A stretch of DNA of 37,500 nt, taken from Chrysomallon squamiferum. Its lineage: Eukaryota; Mollusca; Gastropoda; Neomphalida; Peltospiridae. Shown here piece after piece: positions 1-15,699 of this stretch. Position 1 is the first letter of the stretch. The number at the start of each line of letters is the position of its first letter. The stretch covers positions 1,150,581 through 1,188,080 of the forward strand of contig CM022675.1 of the NCBI GenBank assembly GCA_012295275.1, given 5' to 3'. A program made the position numbers and the translations under genes. The notes beneath the pieces were generated by a model. That model was given only the letters and a program-made list of their open reading frames with translations, did not search any database and was not told where the DNA came from.

Positions 1-490
1 TATTTTTAAAGTATTTCAGAACTTCTTAATAAAACAACAGTAACCAGTCTTAAAATATTACAATAGCCTATTATTCATTTCATTCAAAAACAGTTGCAAC
101 TTTTCAGTTCCGTTAATTGTGATACGACAATCACAAAGTGCGCATTTTCACGGTTCATTTCCGGGTTTAGCTGGTACGAATGTTAAAGATTGGTTAGTCG
201 TTTGTTTGAATGTTACATGATTTGGAAATTTTGGTTGGAATGACTGAGTGGTAAATACATTTTATTTCTTTTAATAAAATATATCATTTATGAATACATA
301 ACTTCTGTGTTCCAGAATCTGTAAACATATTGTATAAACATACGGCCGCACCTCAGAGATGAAGGTGACGTCTGCCAGGTGATGAAGTTAACAAAATGCT
401 GCCGTGTAACAGTACTAACACGTAGATCGAATATTCCTTTGACATTAATTTTACCTCTTTATTATTATTATTATTATTTAATTAATCTTA

Positions 491-502
491 TAATAATAAT
501 AA

Positions 503-558
<56 letters not shown>

Positions 559-560
559 AT
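491..560. repeat. (TAA)n(TAG)n microsatellite
   Basis: About five TAA units followed by about 18 pure TAG/GTA units, in the MyD88 5' flank. Confidence 0.95.
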
Positions 561-750
561 AAAATATCAAACATTATTTAGTTGATTATTTGAAGTTAAT
601 AACAATAAGTTGAATAACAATAACAATAATAATAATAATTAGAAAAAAATATATTGAGCTGGAAACTATAATTTAAAATATGCTTGGATTTGATATGTTT
701 ATTGTAAGCTCATTTAGATATAAGTATGCATATTACTGGTCAACATTTAG

Positions 751-780
751 ATCTATCTGTCTGTCTGTCTGTCTGTCTGT
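751..780. repeat. (GTCT)n microsatellite
   Basis: Short tetranucleotide CTGT/GTCT run, about 200 bp upstream of the MyD88 start codon, followed by degenerate CTAT and CTGA units. Confidence 0.85.
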
Positions 781-986
781 ATATCTATTTCTTCCTGCCC
801 ACCTATCTATCCATTTACTATTAGCCTGTCTTTCTGTTTATTTACATACTAACCTGACTGACCGACTGACTGACTGTTTGGCTGTCCGTATTTCTGTAAA
901 AGTGAAGGAAATCATGTTTACATTTACAGAATAAACAACATGAGTATGTGACACTAAACACATCAAAAGCATAGAAGAAAAAAAAG

Positions 987-6069
<5,083 letters not shown>

Positions 6070-6095
6070 ACTTCTTTCATTCCGGTTTGTTTTCT

Positions 6096-6443
6096 GTGAC
6101 TTGTTGCATGAAAAGGTATCTTTAGGCAAGGTAAAAACCTGTGTGACCTGCTATATAAAAGGTGACTTGTTGAATGAAAAGAGTCTTAAGACAAAGGTCA
6201 AAACCTGTGTGAACTGCAACATAAAACAGTGACTTGCATGAAACGGTATCTTAAGGTAATAATACCTGTGACTTGCTAATAAAACGGTGACTTGTTGCAT
6301 CAAAAGGAGTCTTAAAGCAAGGTCATAGTTGGTGTTACCTGCTACATAGAAAGGTGACTTGTCACCTGAAAATATATCTTAAGACACAGTTAAAATCTGT
6401 GACCTGCAAATGACTTGTTTCATGAAAAGGTATCTTAGGGCAG
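6096..6443 (+). repeat. ~66-bp degenerate tandem repeat in MyD88 3' flank
   Basis: Five full units plus a partial one begin at about 6096, 6162, 6229, 6287, 6354 and 6411 (spacings 66, 67, 58, 67, 57). Each starts with a version of GTGACTTGTTGCATG, followed by a TATCTTAAGGCAAGGT-like block and CCTGTGTGACCTGC. They start 27 bp after the stop codon, so they probably lie in the 3' UTR. Each unit keeps a 4-bp inverted repeat (AGGT...ACCT, or ACAG...CTGT in the fifth). Confidence 0.85.
6278..6283 (+). terminator. Possible MyD88 poly(A) signal AATAAA
   Basis: First AATAAA after the stop codon, about 210 bp downstream and inside the 66-bp repeat array. Further AATAAA hexamers occur in the AT-rich stretch around 6690-6790, so the true site is uncertain. 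Confidence 0.35.
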
Positions 6444-6695
6444 AAATGTGGGCATGATAAGAATATTGTTTAAAGGTTTTGCTTAAGAACTGTTTGATTA
6501 CTTTGTTTAGAAATGTGTAGCTGTTGTTAGCAGTGTTGATGTTGGGGCATGGTGAGTTAAAGGTTTTTAAATGTTATTATCATTGTTGAAATGAAGCATG
6601 TTGATTCATTATATTTTTACCTTCGTAAAGGAAAGATTTAAATCTGTTTCTAAAAGAAAAGAAAATACCAGAAAAAATTATGAACAATAATAAAT

Positions 6696-6696
<1 letters not shown>

Positions 6697-6735
<39 letters not shown>
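6697..6735. repeat. (TA)n microsatellite
   Basis: About 19 TA units in an AT-only surround. Confidence 0.95.
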
Positions 6736-6738
<3 letters not shown>

Positions 6739-7161
6739 AAATAAAATTAAATTAAATCAAATCAAATTTAAAAAATAATAATATGAAATAAAATATTATA
6801 AAATGTAATTAACGAAATAAATAAAAATTAAATGTTTTCCTTTGTTTAAAATAACATTTAAAAAACAGAAGGAAAGGAAGGTGTCATGTGTTTTATACAC
6901 TCTTGTTTTTATTGTGTTTATAGGGTATGGTGTTTTATACCATGACAGTAAACAGGAGAACTGACAACATATACAGTTTATTTGTATAAAGAAACAGAGT
7001 AGTATGTAGATATGTGATGCTTCTAGTTTTACAGAAAAGTTTCTTGTTTTAAAAGGTTATTATAGATACTGTGTTAATTTCCTGCAACTTAATTTTTGTT
7101 TTCTTGTTGTTGTTGATGTTATTTTAGTAATTATTAAGATTAATGCTGACTTTTTTTTTTA

Positions 7162-7162
<1 letters not shown>

Positions 7163-7202
<40 letters not shown>

Positions 7203-7218
7203 TTTGTTGTTGTTGCTA

Positions 7219-7259
<41 letters not shown>

Positions 7260-7320
7260 TTGTTGTTGTTCCTATTGTTATTATTATTATATTTTTATTA
7301 TTATTATTATTGTTTTATTT
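7163..7320. repeat. (ATT)n compound microsatellite
   Basis: Three ATT runs separated by two near-copies of a TTTTGTTGTTGTT-type spacer, indicating a higher-order duplication. Confidence 0.9.
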
Positions 7321-8430
7321 CTATTTATTTTTTGTTCTTTTAAGTCAAAGTAATATAAATAGTACATAAACATATTAATATTTTTAACCATTTACTCAGT
7401 TCTGTTTCTCAGTTTAGTAACTTGTGCTGTGTATTAAAGTGATAATACAGTAAGTTGTGATAGAATTAAATAAATTATGACTTCCTTTGATATAACATAC
7501 TTCTCTCAAGTATTTGTAGTTTTGTCTTTGCAATATTCATATACAATTTTTGTGGCTAATACTTTTGTTTTTATTGCTGGTATTTCTCTTAATTTTACTA
7601 TGTATTTATTTATTTATTTATTTAGTGTGTGTAGGTACATTCAAAATGAAAATTTGTATTTCCTCATTGAAGAGTTCTGTGTGTTGTATGTGAGAATTAC
7701 TGATTCTGGTTAACAAGGAAAGACAGCCATTAAGATAATAATAAAATAATAATAATAATAATAAAAATGTCATTGATAACCTTTTATCTTACTGATTCGA
7801 ACCAGTTCTCACTGAGTAGGCTGTCAAATGCTGTTTTAGGTACATTTCTGTTTGTATTCGTTCTTTTTAAACCACTTTTATAAAAATAGTCTGTAGCCAG
7901 CTGTGTCTTATGTATTTTTATATCACTGATATTGCATACACATTGTAATTTTCCCATTCCAAATCTGTGCCTTCCATAATTGTTGTTCATTCTGAGTTTT
8001 TTTAATAATAATGGTTGACGTCAATGCAGTTATCTCCCCAGTATTTGAGAAAGAAAATTTTCAGGGTACAAGTTCAGATTACTTGTTTGTGAAAAATATT
8101 CCCATAAATAATTAATATTAACAGGTTTATTGTACTGGCAGTGAAATAAAATCAGTGTCTGTTTAATTTATTATACAAAATGAAGTTCACTAAATGAAGG
8201 TGTGATTGATGTTGCTGCTGTTGCTGATGAATGGCCATCCTGCCGTCATACAGTACGTAGAGAGATCTCTGCACTGTAAAAGAATTGTTATGTGTGTGAA
8301 TAACAGACCACAGTAGAATTCTTTTCCTGTTGTTACAAAAATAGCATCTGTTATTTTGGAAGAAAAGTTTTAATTTATACTGCTTATATTTTTTATCTTC
8401 TACCTTCTGCTGCTACTACTATTACTAATA

Positions 8431-8695
8431 CTAAAACTGTTACAAATACTAGTATTACAGCAACAACTACTAAAACTGTTACAAATACTAGTATTACAGC
8501 TACAACTACTAAAACTGTTACAAATACTAGTATTACAGCTACAACTACTAAAACTGTTACAAATACTAGTATTACAGCCACAACTACTAAAACTTTGTTT
8601 ATTGTTACAAATACTATTAAGCCACAACTACTAAAACTGTTTTGTTTACTACTAAAACTAGTATTACAGCTACAACTACTAAAACTTTGTTTATT
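8431..8695. repeat. 39-bp minisatellite
   Basis: Units begin CTAAAACTGTTACAAATACT at 8431, 8470, 8509 and 8548, nearly identical, followed by rearranged copies to about 8695 in which the unit is shortened or carries CTTTGTTTATTG. The 39-bp period is 13 codons, which creates an artificial repetitive open frame on the minus strand; I do not regard it as coding. Confidence 0.92.
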
Positions 8696-8725
8696 CTTGG
8701 GTTTTTCTTCTTATTCTTCTTGTTT

Positions 8726-8830
8726 TGTTATTATTATTATTACTGTTTTATTATTATTATTATCATTAATATTATTATTATTATTATTATCATCATCATT
8801 ATTATTATCATTATTAGCATTAGTATTATT
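8726..8830. repeat. (ATT)n/(ATC)n imperfect microsatellite
   Basis: About 100 bp of ATT units with ATC and AGC interruptions. Confidence 0.9.
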
Positions 8831-9576
8831 TGTGATAAATGTAACAATTACAGTACCTATCAAATTCTTGCCACAGTTATAAAAAAGAAAAGAAAAGAAT
8901 TTGATTATGGTATTGCTGTTGTAAATATTATTGTTTGTATTATTTCTGAGTTGTAGTGTATTCAGTGCTGGAATCTCATATGTTTTATCTCTGCCTCTGT
9001 TTGTCTCTCTTTCGCTTTGTCTTCTCCACACTCTTTTTCAGATCTTTATTACTGTAAATTAATTATTCACAAGAAAAAAACCAGCTTGTTGATAAGAACA
9101 TGATATTAATAATGTTTCAATTCAAAATATTTAATATTCACTAACTACTTTTTGTTTATTTATTTATTTATTTCCCTCCCTTTTGGCAAGCTTTTTATTA
9201 TATTAATTATTTCATCATAACAAATTCTGAGTAATAATTACGCAGAATTATGTAATGTGTTTATATAAATATTTTGATATTTTAAATCTTTGCTCCAGTA
9301 ATAATTTCTAAAACCACATTGTAAAAGTATGTATTTTTATATTATTTATGTATACGGAATTTTGATAAATATATTTTTATGACAACCATATTTGTATTAA
9401 GGAATTGTTTTATTGATTAAAGTAATAACTGTACATAAATCTTTTGTTCATGTAATTGACGTCTGTTGTTTTTATCCAAACATCCATTTACCATTATCAT
9501 TAACAGCATTAGTTACGACATCTCGAGAATGTTCTTAAATTATTCATACGACCTCGTGTCAGGTCATGCTGTTAAC

Positions 9577-9625
9577 GACGGCGCCATCTTGGATTGTCTA
9601 TCACGCAGATATTGCGGAAGTAACG
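9577..9625 (+). promoter_or_regulatory. YY1/ETS promoter-like patch upstream of TIR-only gene
   Basis: GCGCCATCTTGG at 9581-9592 is the reverse complement of a YY1-type AAGATGGCGC site, and GCGGAAGT at 9614-9621 is an ETS/GABP core. YY1 and ETS pairs are typical of TATA-less animal promoters. The patch is locally CpG-containing in an AT-rich region and lies about 1.4 kb before the first putative coding exon of the TIR-only gene. Confidence 0.45.
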
Positions 9626-10153
9626 TCTTTTGTTTGGTTAAAATGTTTCTTTGAATATTGAAGAAAGATGTAATGACTGGAACATAATCTAAGTTATATT
9701 TTGTTGCTTAGAGAAAAAATTATTTATTTATTTATTTTTAACTTTTAAAATTAATTTTCCAAAATGGGACGACAATCTAAAATTAGACTGGAGAAAGTTC
9801 TCCAAAAACTAGCTCAGAAAGTTTTGAGTGATTAAAAAAGAAACTGTGGATTTTAATTGACAGACGGAAGTTAAACTCAATGCTGTTGTTAGTGTGGCAC
9901 AGTTCGCTGTTGTTGAAGTGATAAAATGAACCATATGCTACAAACAGATGTTTGCTGTTAATTATAAATCGCTCAGAAAGGTCGTTATATACATCTAATT
10001 AAGGATTGAAAGATATAGGATGGTCGTGGGGACATCAAAACCTTGCCCATTTTCACTTTCCAAAAGTGTTAACAAGTTTACGAATCTTGCAATTAAATAT
10101 TTGTACGGGTTTTATTTATTTATTTAATTAAATATGTAAATCACGAGATAAAG

Positions 10154-10159
10154 GTAAGT
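10154..10159 (+). other. Consensus splice donor, possible end of noncoding exon
   Basis: AAAG then GTAAGT at 10154 matches the ideal 5' splice site. It lies 530 bp after the YY1/ETS patch and 835 bp before the acceptor at 10989. All upstream frames close quickly, so it would end an untranslated first exon of the TIR-only gene. Confidence 0.35.
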
Positions 10160-10265
10160 TGATTACTTTTTCATTATACAAAAATATAACGCACTAAAAA
10201 TTCTGTGTCATTTGTGATGATAATTTGAAAATGTATTTACAATACATATTATTTTAGTATTCATG

Positions 10266-10268
<3 letters not shown>

Positions 10269-10299
<31 letters not shown>
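10269..10299. repeat. (TG)n microsatellite
   Basis: About 15 TG units. Confidence 0.95.
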
Positions 10300-10303
<4 letters not shown>

Positions 10304-10339
10304 TGTAAGCATGTATACGTGTGTATGGTTTATTCCCGA

Positions 10340-10860
10340 ATCTGGCAGTGAGATTATAACACATCTTAATTGGACACGTTAGTTGTTCCATTTCTGGTAT
10401 TTTATTTCTCACCCTTACTAATTGGTGTTCTGTCACTTTAATTGATGGCCCATCACCTTAATTAATACCTGGTTTTAGCCCATCCAAAATTTCTCCCTTC
10501 GCAACCATGGTCAAATATAACAAACATCATGACTGTACAGTATTTATATAGGTAGTATTTCCTATCTCCAAATTTTATACATCTCTTAATTGATCTTGTT
10601 AACCCCACATGTCTAATTTGGTAGTATTTCCTGGCTCCAGATTTTACTGAGATACAACATTAATTTTATGTCTCCAAACATTAATTTTCTTGCAATCTCT
10701 ATTCCGGCTCACCTCTGCTCTTCACTGCTCATTAAGGTTAATCTCGTTAATCGCCCCCCTCTGTTCTTCATGCCTCTAAATTGGCCTTCATTGCTCACAC
10801 CAGTTTTCCCATTTCTGGAAGCAGATTACAACACCTCACCGATTACATAATCTGGAGACT
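10340..10860. repeat. Old, degenerate tandem-repeat block
   Basis: Repeated phrases at roughly 70-100 bp spacing, for example GTAGTATTTCCTATCTCCAA near 10551 and GTAGTATTTCCTGGCTCCAG near 10622, plus recurrent CCATTTCTGG, CTTAATTGA and GATTACAACACC-like blocks. Looks like an eroded minisatellite. No coding sense seen. Confidence 0.5.
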
Positions 10861-10989
10861 GCCAGTTTTGTGAACATACCGTGTGTATGTATGTGTTTAT
10901 GTGGATGTGAAAAAAGATTATTGATACATACACATTTTCATACATATGTTTATATGTAAGGTTGAAGTATAGATTTCTGTTTATTTCAG

Positions 10990-11057
10990 ATACTGTATAG
11001 GTGAAGTTGACGTTACGTCACTTGAAAGCGAAATGGAATTTTTCACTGTAGATGATG
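10990..11057 (+). CDS. TIR-only gene, 5' exon (partly coding)
   Basis: Acceptor TTATTTCAG ends at 10989; a second AG at 10999-11000 could also serve. Donor GTAATG at 11058. Translation from the ATG at 11033 gives MEFFTVDD plus one base; the TVDD end mirrors TTDD at the end of MyD88 exon 3. Least certain exon of the gene. Confidence 0.6.
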
Positions 11058-11281
11058 GTAATGAGCATACAGATACTTTTTATTAATCATCATCACAAAT
11101 ATTATTTTTCATTATGATAGGAGTAATGATAGTATTGATGATAATAGTAATGTTGATGATGGTGATGGTAAAATTTCCAAATAATTACTAAATACCAAAG
11201 TTATAACTTTTAATCTACATGTATGTTTCTATATGTGTCTGTCTGTCTTTCTGCCTGTTTCTGTTATCCTACTATCTATCT

Positions 11282-11363
<82 letters not shown>

Positions 11364-13273
11364 GTCTGTCCGTCTGTCTCTCTGTATGTTTGTGTATCAA
11401 TTTGTATGTGTATGGGTGTATATGTATTTTGTGTATGTGCATGTCTGTGTTTGTGTGTGTGTGTGTCTGTTTGTGTGTGTGTGTGTCTGTGTGTCTCTGT
11501 GTGTGTGTGTGTGTATGTAAATGTGTGAGAATGTTTTGTTTTGGATTGCCTGTCCATTCCAGATTACCTTCTGTTGTTGGTCTTTATAACTTCTGTCAGT
11601 TTTATTTTATTTTATTATATTTTATTTTTTATTTATTTATTTTTATATTTATTTATTCTATTTATTTATTTATTTAGTTATTTTTGTATTTATTTATTTA
11701 TTAAATATTTATTTAGTTATTTTTATAATTGTTTACTAAAATATTTATTTATTTACTTACTTATTTATTTATTTACATTGTATCAGTACAAAATAATAAA
11801 CCTGTGATGTATGATGCGTTTATAAACTGCGCTGAGATGGACATCGAGATTGCCAAGATGTTGATAAAAAACCTGGAAGAAAGTCCTCACTGCTTTCAGC
11901 TGTTTCTGCCTCAGCGCCAACTTCTCCCTGGCCACTCAATACTAGACACTTTGTCCAGAATCATAGAACAAAGGTATGTCTGTCTGTCTGTCTGTTTGTC
12001 TGCAGTCAAAATCATTTCAGTTACTGTCAACAGCATCATCATTAACAGTCACAAAAACAAGCAGTTACAATAAAAAAAACTGTATGCAATATTACTTCTA
12101 CTACTACCACTACAATTACTATCACTACAGCTACTACACCCATTACTAGTAGAACTACTGCTACTACTACTATAATTACAATCATACAGCTACTATAACT
12201 ACTATTAGCATAGCTACTGCTACTGGTGTTACTACTACTATGTGAACAACTATTACTATATTTTGTGGCTATTATAGTACTATGTCTAGAACAGTTACTG
12301 CTACAGTGCTACTGTTACAGCTACTACTACTGCTGTTAAATAGTTTGTTCTTTACTGTGTTTATAAATGAGTCATGTTTACAGGTGTAAAGGAAAGGTGA
12401 TAATTGTTCTAACAGAAAATTATCAACAGTCTGAAGCTTGTGAATATCTGACTGGGTTTGCTAAAACACTGGATCCAAGTAAGTAGAACACACTCACTCA
12501 CACAGAAACAGACACACACATACACAGACACACACAGAAACACACACACCTTCACACATGCACATGCACACATGCACACACACACTGAAAACACACACAC
12601 AGAAACACACATATACATACTCACATACATACATCTACAAACACATACATATATATATACATGCAGATGTAAACACATCTATGAACACACACAGACACAC
12701 CTGAAGAAACACACACAGAGAAGCAGATACACACTCACACATACATTGATGTGTATATTTAGACCAGCAGACATATCTACATATAGACATTCCTACATAA
12801 CACACCCTCAAAATCATTTACTGACATATACAAACACATGTAAATACACATACAAACACATGTAAATACACATACAGATATACACACAGACACACAGATG
12901 CACCCCAATCTACCTATATAAATGTATCTACACATTCAGTGACACACATACACACATGCACACACTTTCCACATACAGAGATAAATACACACCAGAAGAT
13001 AAATGAAGACATGTGTATACATAAATGCACACACACACACACATATGACATACTGCTTTCCATAAATATATAATATTCGTCACACCTGTAAAATTTAATT
13101 TTTAATTCTTTTGTTTAGATGCAAAGTTAAAACAGCTCATACCAGTGATAATGAGTGACAGTGACATTGAGATACCAAGAATTATTTCTGGGATTCACAA
13201 AATAAATTACAAGAGAGACATCAAACGAGGCTGGTTCTGGAAAAAACTGGCAGAAAGCATAAGACAAACTTGA
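11033..13273 (+). CDS. TIR-only MyD88-like protein, 4 coding exons
   Basis: Coding segments 11033-11057, 11787-11973, 12384-12478, 13119-13273; 153 aa and almost nothing but a TIR domain. Residues 16-23 MYDAFINC (box 1), 52-57 RQLLPG (BB loop), 71-80 RCKGKVIIVL, 141-143 WFW (box 3). Introns lie at the same TIR positions and phases (1, 2, 1) as in the MyD88 gene about 5 kb upstream, so this is a tandem duplicate. The start chosen is the first in-frame ATG (G at -3, G at +4) in an exon that opens at acceptor TTTCAG (10984-10989). That exon is open upstream of the ATG, so a longer N-terminus is possible, but no death-domain sequence is visible between 6.1 and 11 kb. Likely role, by inference: TIR-TIR binding partner, competitor or signalling adaptor without kinase-recruiting domain. 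Alternatively these are alternative 3' exons of MyD88. Confidence 0.85.
11284..11359. repeat. (CT)n, about 38 units, intron of TIR-only gene
   Basis: Uninterrupted CT array followed by GTCT and TGTG patches, then a TTTA-rich tract (about 11620-11775) that runs up to the acceptor of the next exon. Confidence 0.97.
11787..11973 (+). CDS. TIR-only gene, exon with box 1 and BB loop
   Basis: 187 nt (193 in MyD88 exon 4), acceptor TATCAG ending at 11786, donor GTATGT at 11974. Same entry phase 1 and exit phase 2 as MyD88 exon 4; ends inside an Arg codon. Confidence 0.9.
12384..12478 (+). CDS. TIR-only gene, TIR core exon
   Basis: 95 nt (92 in MyD88 exon 5), acceptor TTTACAG ending at 12383, donor GTAAGT at 12479. 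Encodes KVIIVLTENYQQSEACEYL, aligned with the LSPEYLQS...CDFQT region of MyD88; the CDFQTKF block is replaced by CEYLTGF. Confidence 0.9.
12488..13045. repeat. CA-rich degenerate repeat filling last intron of TIR-only gene
   Basis: About 560 bp of interrupted CA/ACAC units, with a direct repeat of the phrase ACAAACACATGTAAATACAC near 12830 and 12853. It accounts for most of this 640-bp intron. Confidence 0.85.
13119..13273 (+). CDS. TIR-only gene, terminal exon
   Basis: Acceptor TTTGTTTAG ending at 13118; stop TGA 13271-13273. Encodes the last part of the TIR domain including GWFWKKLAESI, then stops ten residues after box 3, as vertebrate MyD88 does and unlike the neighbouring gene with its long tail. 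Confidence 0.9.
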
Positions 13274-13621
13274 CAGAAAGGGGAAAAAAAATGAAATTAT
13301 AAAGAAATTCCCATTCCAAACAGGTCTCTACAGTTTGGAGAAACAGATACATGAAAAAATGTTTGGTTATCTTGTTCAGACTGGTTCTGATGCAAAACTG
13401 GCTGAAACATCAAGCCGTGATGATGATGATCAGTAGTCCTTTGCCCAATCCTGCCAGTGCCTCTGCATACATTTTTGTGTCTGTGATAAGCAGCATTTAC
13501 TAATGAAGAGAGTGTTCAAGTTTTCAATTTTGTAATCACAAATCAGATTGGTAAATTTATACACTACAATTTTATACTAACATAAATAATGTTATCAAAA
13601 TCTGTGTCATGTTTTTAATTT

Positions 13622-13622
<1 letters not shown>

Positions 13623-13670
<48 letters not shown>
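13623..13670. repeat. (CT)n, 24 units
   Basis: Pure CT array 350 bp downstream of the TIR-only gene stop codon. Confidence 0.97.
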
Positions 13671-13674
<4 letters not shown>

Positions 13675-14234
13675 GTCTGTTATGTAATACAAGTGTATAA
13701 AAATATGAGGAATTATCAGGGAGAAATAATAGTGACTTGAGTGTTAAGAACATATTAAGAGAAATAACTCCAGCAGCCTTAACGTCATTTATATTATAGA
13801 TTTGTCTCCCTTGAACATGAAACGCTTGCTGTCGTGTCCATCTATAAAAGTTAGACCATTTCAGTCGATCTTGAAGAAAATTTTCGAATAGCAAAATTAA
13901 TTCTAAACGTCTCTTCAAAATAATTTCATACTTGTTAATATATTTGTGAATATGCAGACGTTGACACGTATACACACAAACACACATGCACACACACAAA
14001 CACACACACACATACAGAAGTACGTTAGCAAAGATTCATTAAGCACGTTTAGAAATACCGTCACATGCTGGAAGTGATGATGATTATGATGATGATAATC
14101 ATAATAATAATAATCATGATGACGACAACAAAAAAAAATATATTTGTATATAATAAATCAAAAATGTATAATAATATCGTAAACAATAATAATGATATAA
14201 AATTTAATAATGAATATTAATAAAACAGTGACAG

Positions 14235-14238
<4 letters not shown>

Positions 14239-14275
<37 letters not shown>

Positions 14276-14314
14276 ATAATAATAATAATAATAATGATAA
14301 TAATAATAATAATA
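14239..14314. repeat. (CTA)n(AAT)n microsatellite
   Basis: About 12 CTA units followed by about 12 AAT units. Confidence 0.93.
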
Positions 14315-14485
14315 ATTGCAATAACAACAGCAGTAATAAAAAAACAACTACGAGAAAAATACTAATAAATAAATAAATAAATTATAAAAAAGCCCCCACC
14401 AAAAAAAAAAAAAAAAAAAAAAAAACGAACAATAAAAACATAGAAAGAAAGAAAGAAAGAAAAAAAAAAAAAAAAACAACCGCAA

Positions 14486-14760
14486 GTGACAGATCCATTT
14501 AAGTGTCGATCTACTGGAAACTGCGCGCCTCTATCAAATTAACAGTAATGAATCTTCGTTATCAAGCGGCTGTAATTTGCCGTAATCAGAACAGCAGTAT
14601 GATCGGATCCTTGGTAATGAACTGGGGTCGTTATTAACAATAAAATGGCGATTCGGGTCGTTGTCGGTAATAGGTAGTTTCAACACACAATCGTTAATTT
14701 TTTTAATTATTTTTTTTTTTTAATTTGTTATTTCTAGATTTGGATTTGCAGGATTAAGGG
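14486..14760. promoter_or_regulatory. Complex-sequence island, candidate regulatory element
   Basis: Non-repetitive, CpG-containing patch between repeats, with AAAATGGCGATT (YY1-like, 14642-14653) and several homeodomain-type TAAT cores. No open frame of note. Regulatory function is inference from composition only. Confidence 0.3.
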
Positions 14761-14957
14761 TTGAGTAATTGATTGAAAAGCTGTCTTCATTTGTTGTTAT
14801 TATTCGTGTTATTATTATTATTATTATTATAATTGTTGTTGTTGCTGTGACTTGTTATTACTGTTGTTGTTCTCGTTATTGTTGTATTTTTTATTGTCGT
14901 TGTTTTTAATGTCAGCAATAATAAAGATAATACTTGTGGTAGTTTTAGAACACCCTC

Positions 14958-15008
<51 letters not shown>
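14958..15008. repeat. (AAT)n, about 16 units
   Basis: Pure AAT array. Confidence 0.95.
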
Positions 15009-15189
15009 TATTTTTCATTTATTTATCATCACCATCGTGATCATAATCTTCATGATCATCATCATTATTATTGTTGTTGTTGGTGTTGTTTCGTGCATTT
15101 CTCCTTCTTGTTATTGATAGTCGCAGTAGTAATAATTGCCGATGTAGTCGCAGAAGTAGTAGTTTATTTTTATTGTTGTTGTTGTTAAG

Positions 15190-15580
15190 CAATTGGCGCA
15201 CCAAGCAAGGAGGGATTAACAAATCGGGTTATAAATAAGAAAAACAAAAACATAATGGCTTCCGCCGGTTTTCGTTTCGCTCAATAGTCGAGTTAAAACT
15301 TGCAATTACTGGACTGACTTTGACGAACAACAGCTTTAAATTTCACGCAGTCGAATATTGCGTTAGGAGACACGAGTGTTCGAGGTCAGTTCGGGCAAAC
15401 TCGTTATGACTTCGTTGCGAGTCGTCAATTATCGGGACATCAAAGCGCGATTAAGCGCGCGCACGGTGGCTTGCACCAGAAAGGGCGGGCGGCGTGAAAG
15501 TGGCGACTGGGGGGAGAAACGTGCCACTCGCTTTGACAGTTTGCTGAACAAATCGTGAAGGCAATAAAGCCTTTTTAATT
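15190..15580. promoter_or_regulatory. CpG-rich island, candidate regulatory element
   Basis: About 390 bp of complex sequence much richer in CpG than its surroundings, with GGGATTAAC (Otx/K50-type core) near 15213, repeated GCGCGATTAAGCGCGC-like palindromic sequence near 15445-15460, and a TGACAG Meis-type core near 15534. A 60-codon open frame here lacks any recognisable domain and is probably chance. Confidence 0.35.
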
Positions 15581-15699
15581 GAGCAAAATAGTTTATTTTC
15601 AGGCTCACTTACAAATTTTTTATTTCTACTTTTCTTTTTATATTTTTTATTCTTCGCTCATATTTCTTTTTTCTTTTCTCCCCTTTCTTGCTCTTTTTT

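Larger units (their letters stand above)
1..986. other. 5' flank of MyD88, probable promoter / 5' UTR region
   Basis: No coding sequence seen. Positions 158-164 read TTCCGGG, an ETS-like core on the minus strand. A possible donor (CCAG then GTGATG, near 377-384) could end a noncoding first exon; this is weak. The remainder holds a TAA/TAG repeat and a GTCT repeat. The transcription start is not determinable by eye. Confidence 0.4.
6444..9530. other. Intergenic region, no gene seen
   Basis: AT-rich spacer between MyD88 and the TIR-only gene. It holds a TA array, two ATT arrays, a 39-bp minisatellite and a longer ATT/ATC array. The 7784-7990 minus-strand frame is open for 68 codons without simple repeats but resembles nothing I know. 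Confidence 0.6.
13274..14485. other. 3' flank of TIR-only gene, no further gene seen
   Basis: Probable 3' UTR for the first few hundred bases, with no clear AATAAA before about 14370. It then holds a (CT)n array, a complex patch at 13680-13960, ATG/ATA repeats, a CTA/AAT array (14239-14314) and A-rich tracts (14400-14475). Confidence 0.5.

Noticed and set aside
7784-7990. 68-codon minus-strand frame
   Set aside because: Non-repetitive and therefore noted as a possible relic of a transposon protein, but no reverse-transcriptase, transposase or other motif could be named.
8393-8627. Minus-strand open frames with a 13-residue period
   Set aside because: Product of the 39-bp minisatellite; low-complexity, no start or splice support.
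6070-10989. A hidden death-domain exon for the second TIR gene
   Set aside because: No frame in this stretch shows the YLEI, LLDEW or RRDDVL type motifs; a strongly diverged one cannot be excluded by eye.
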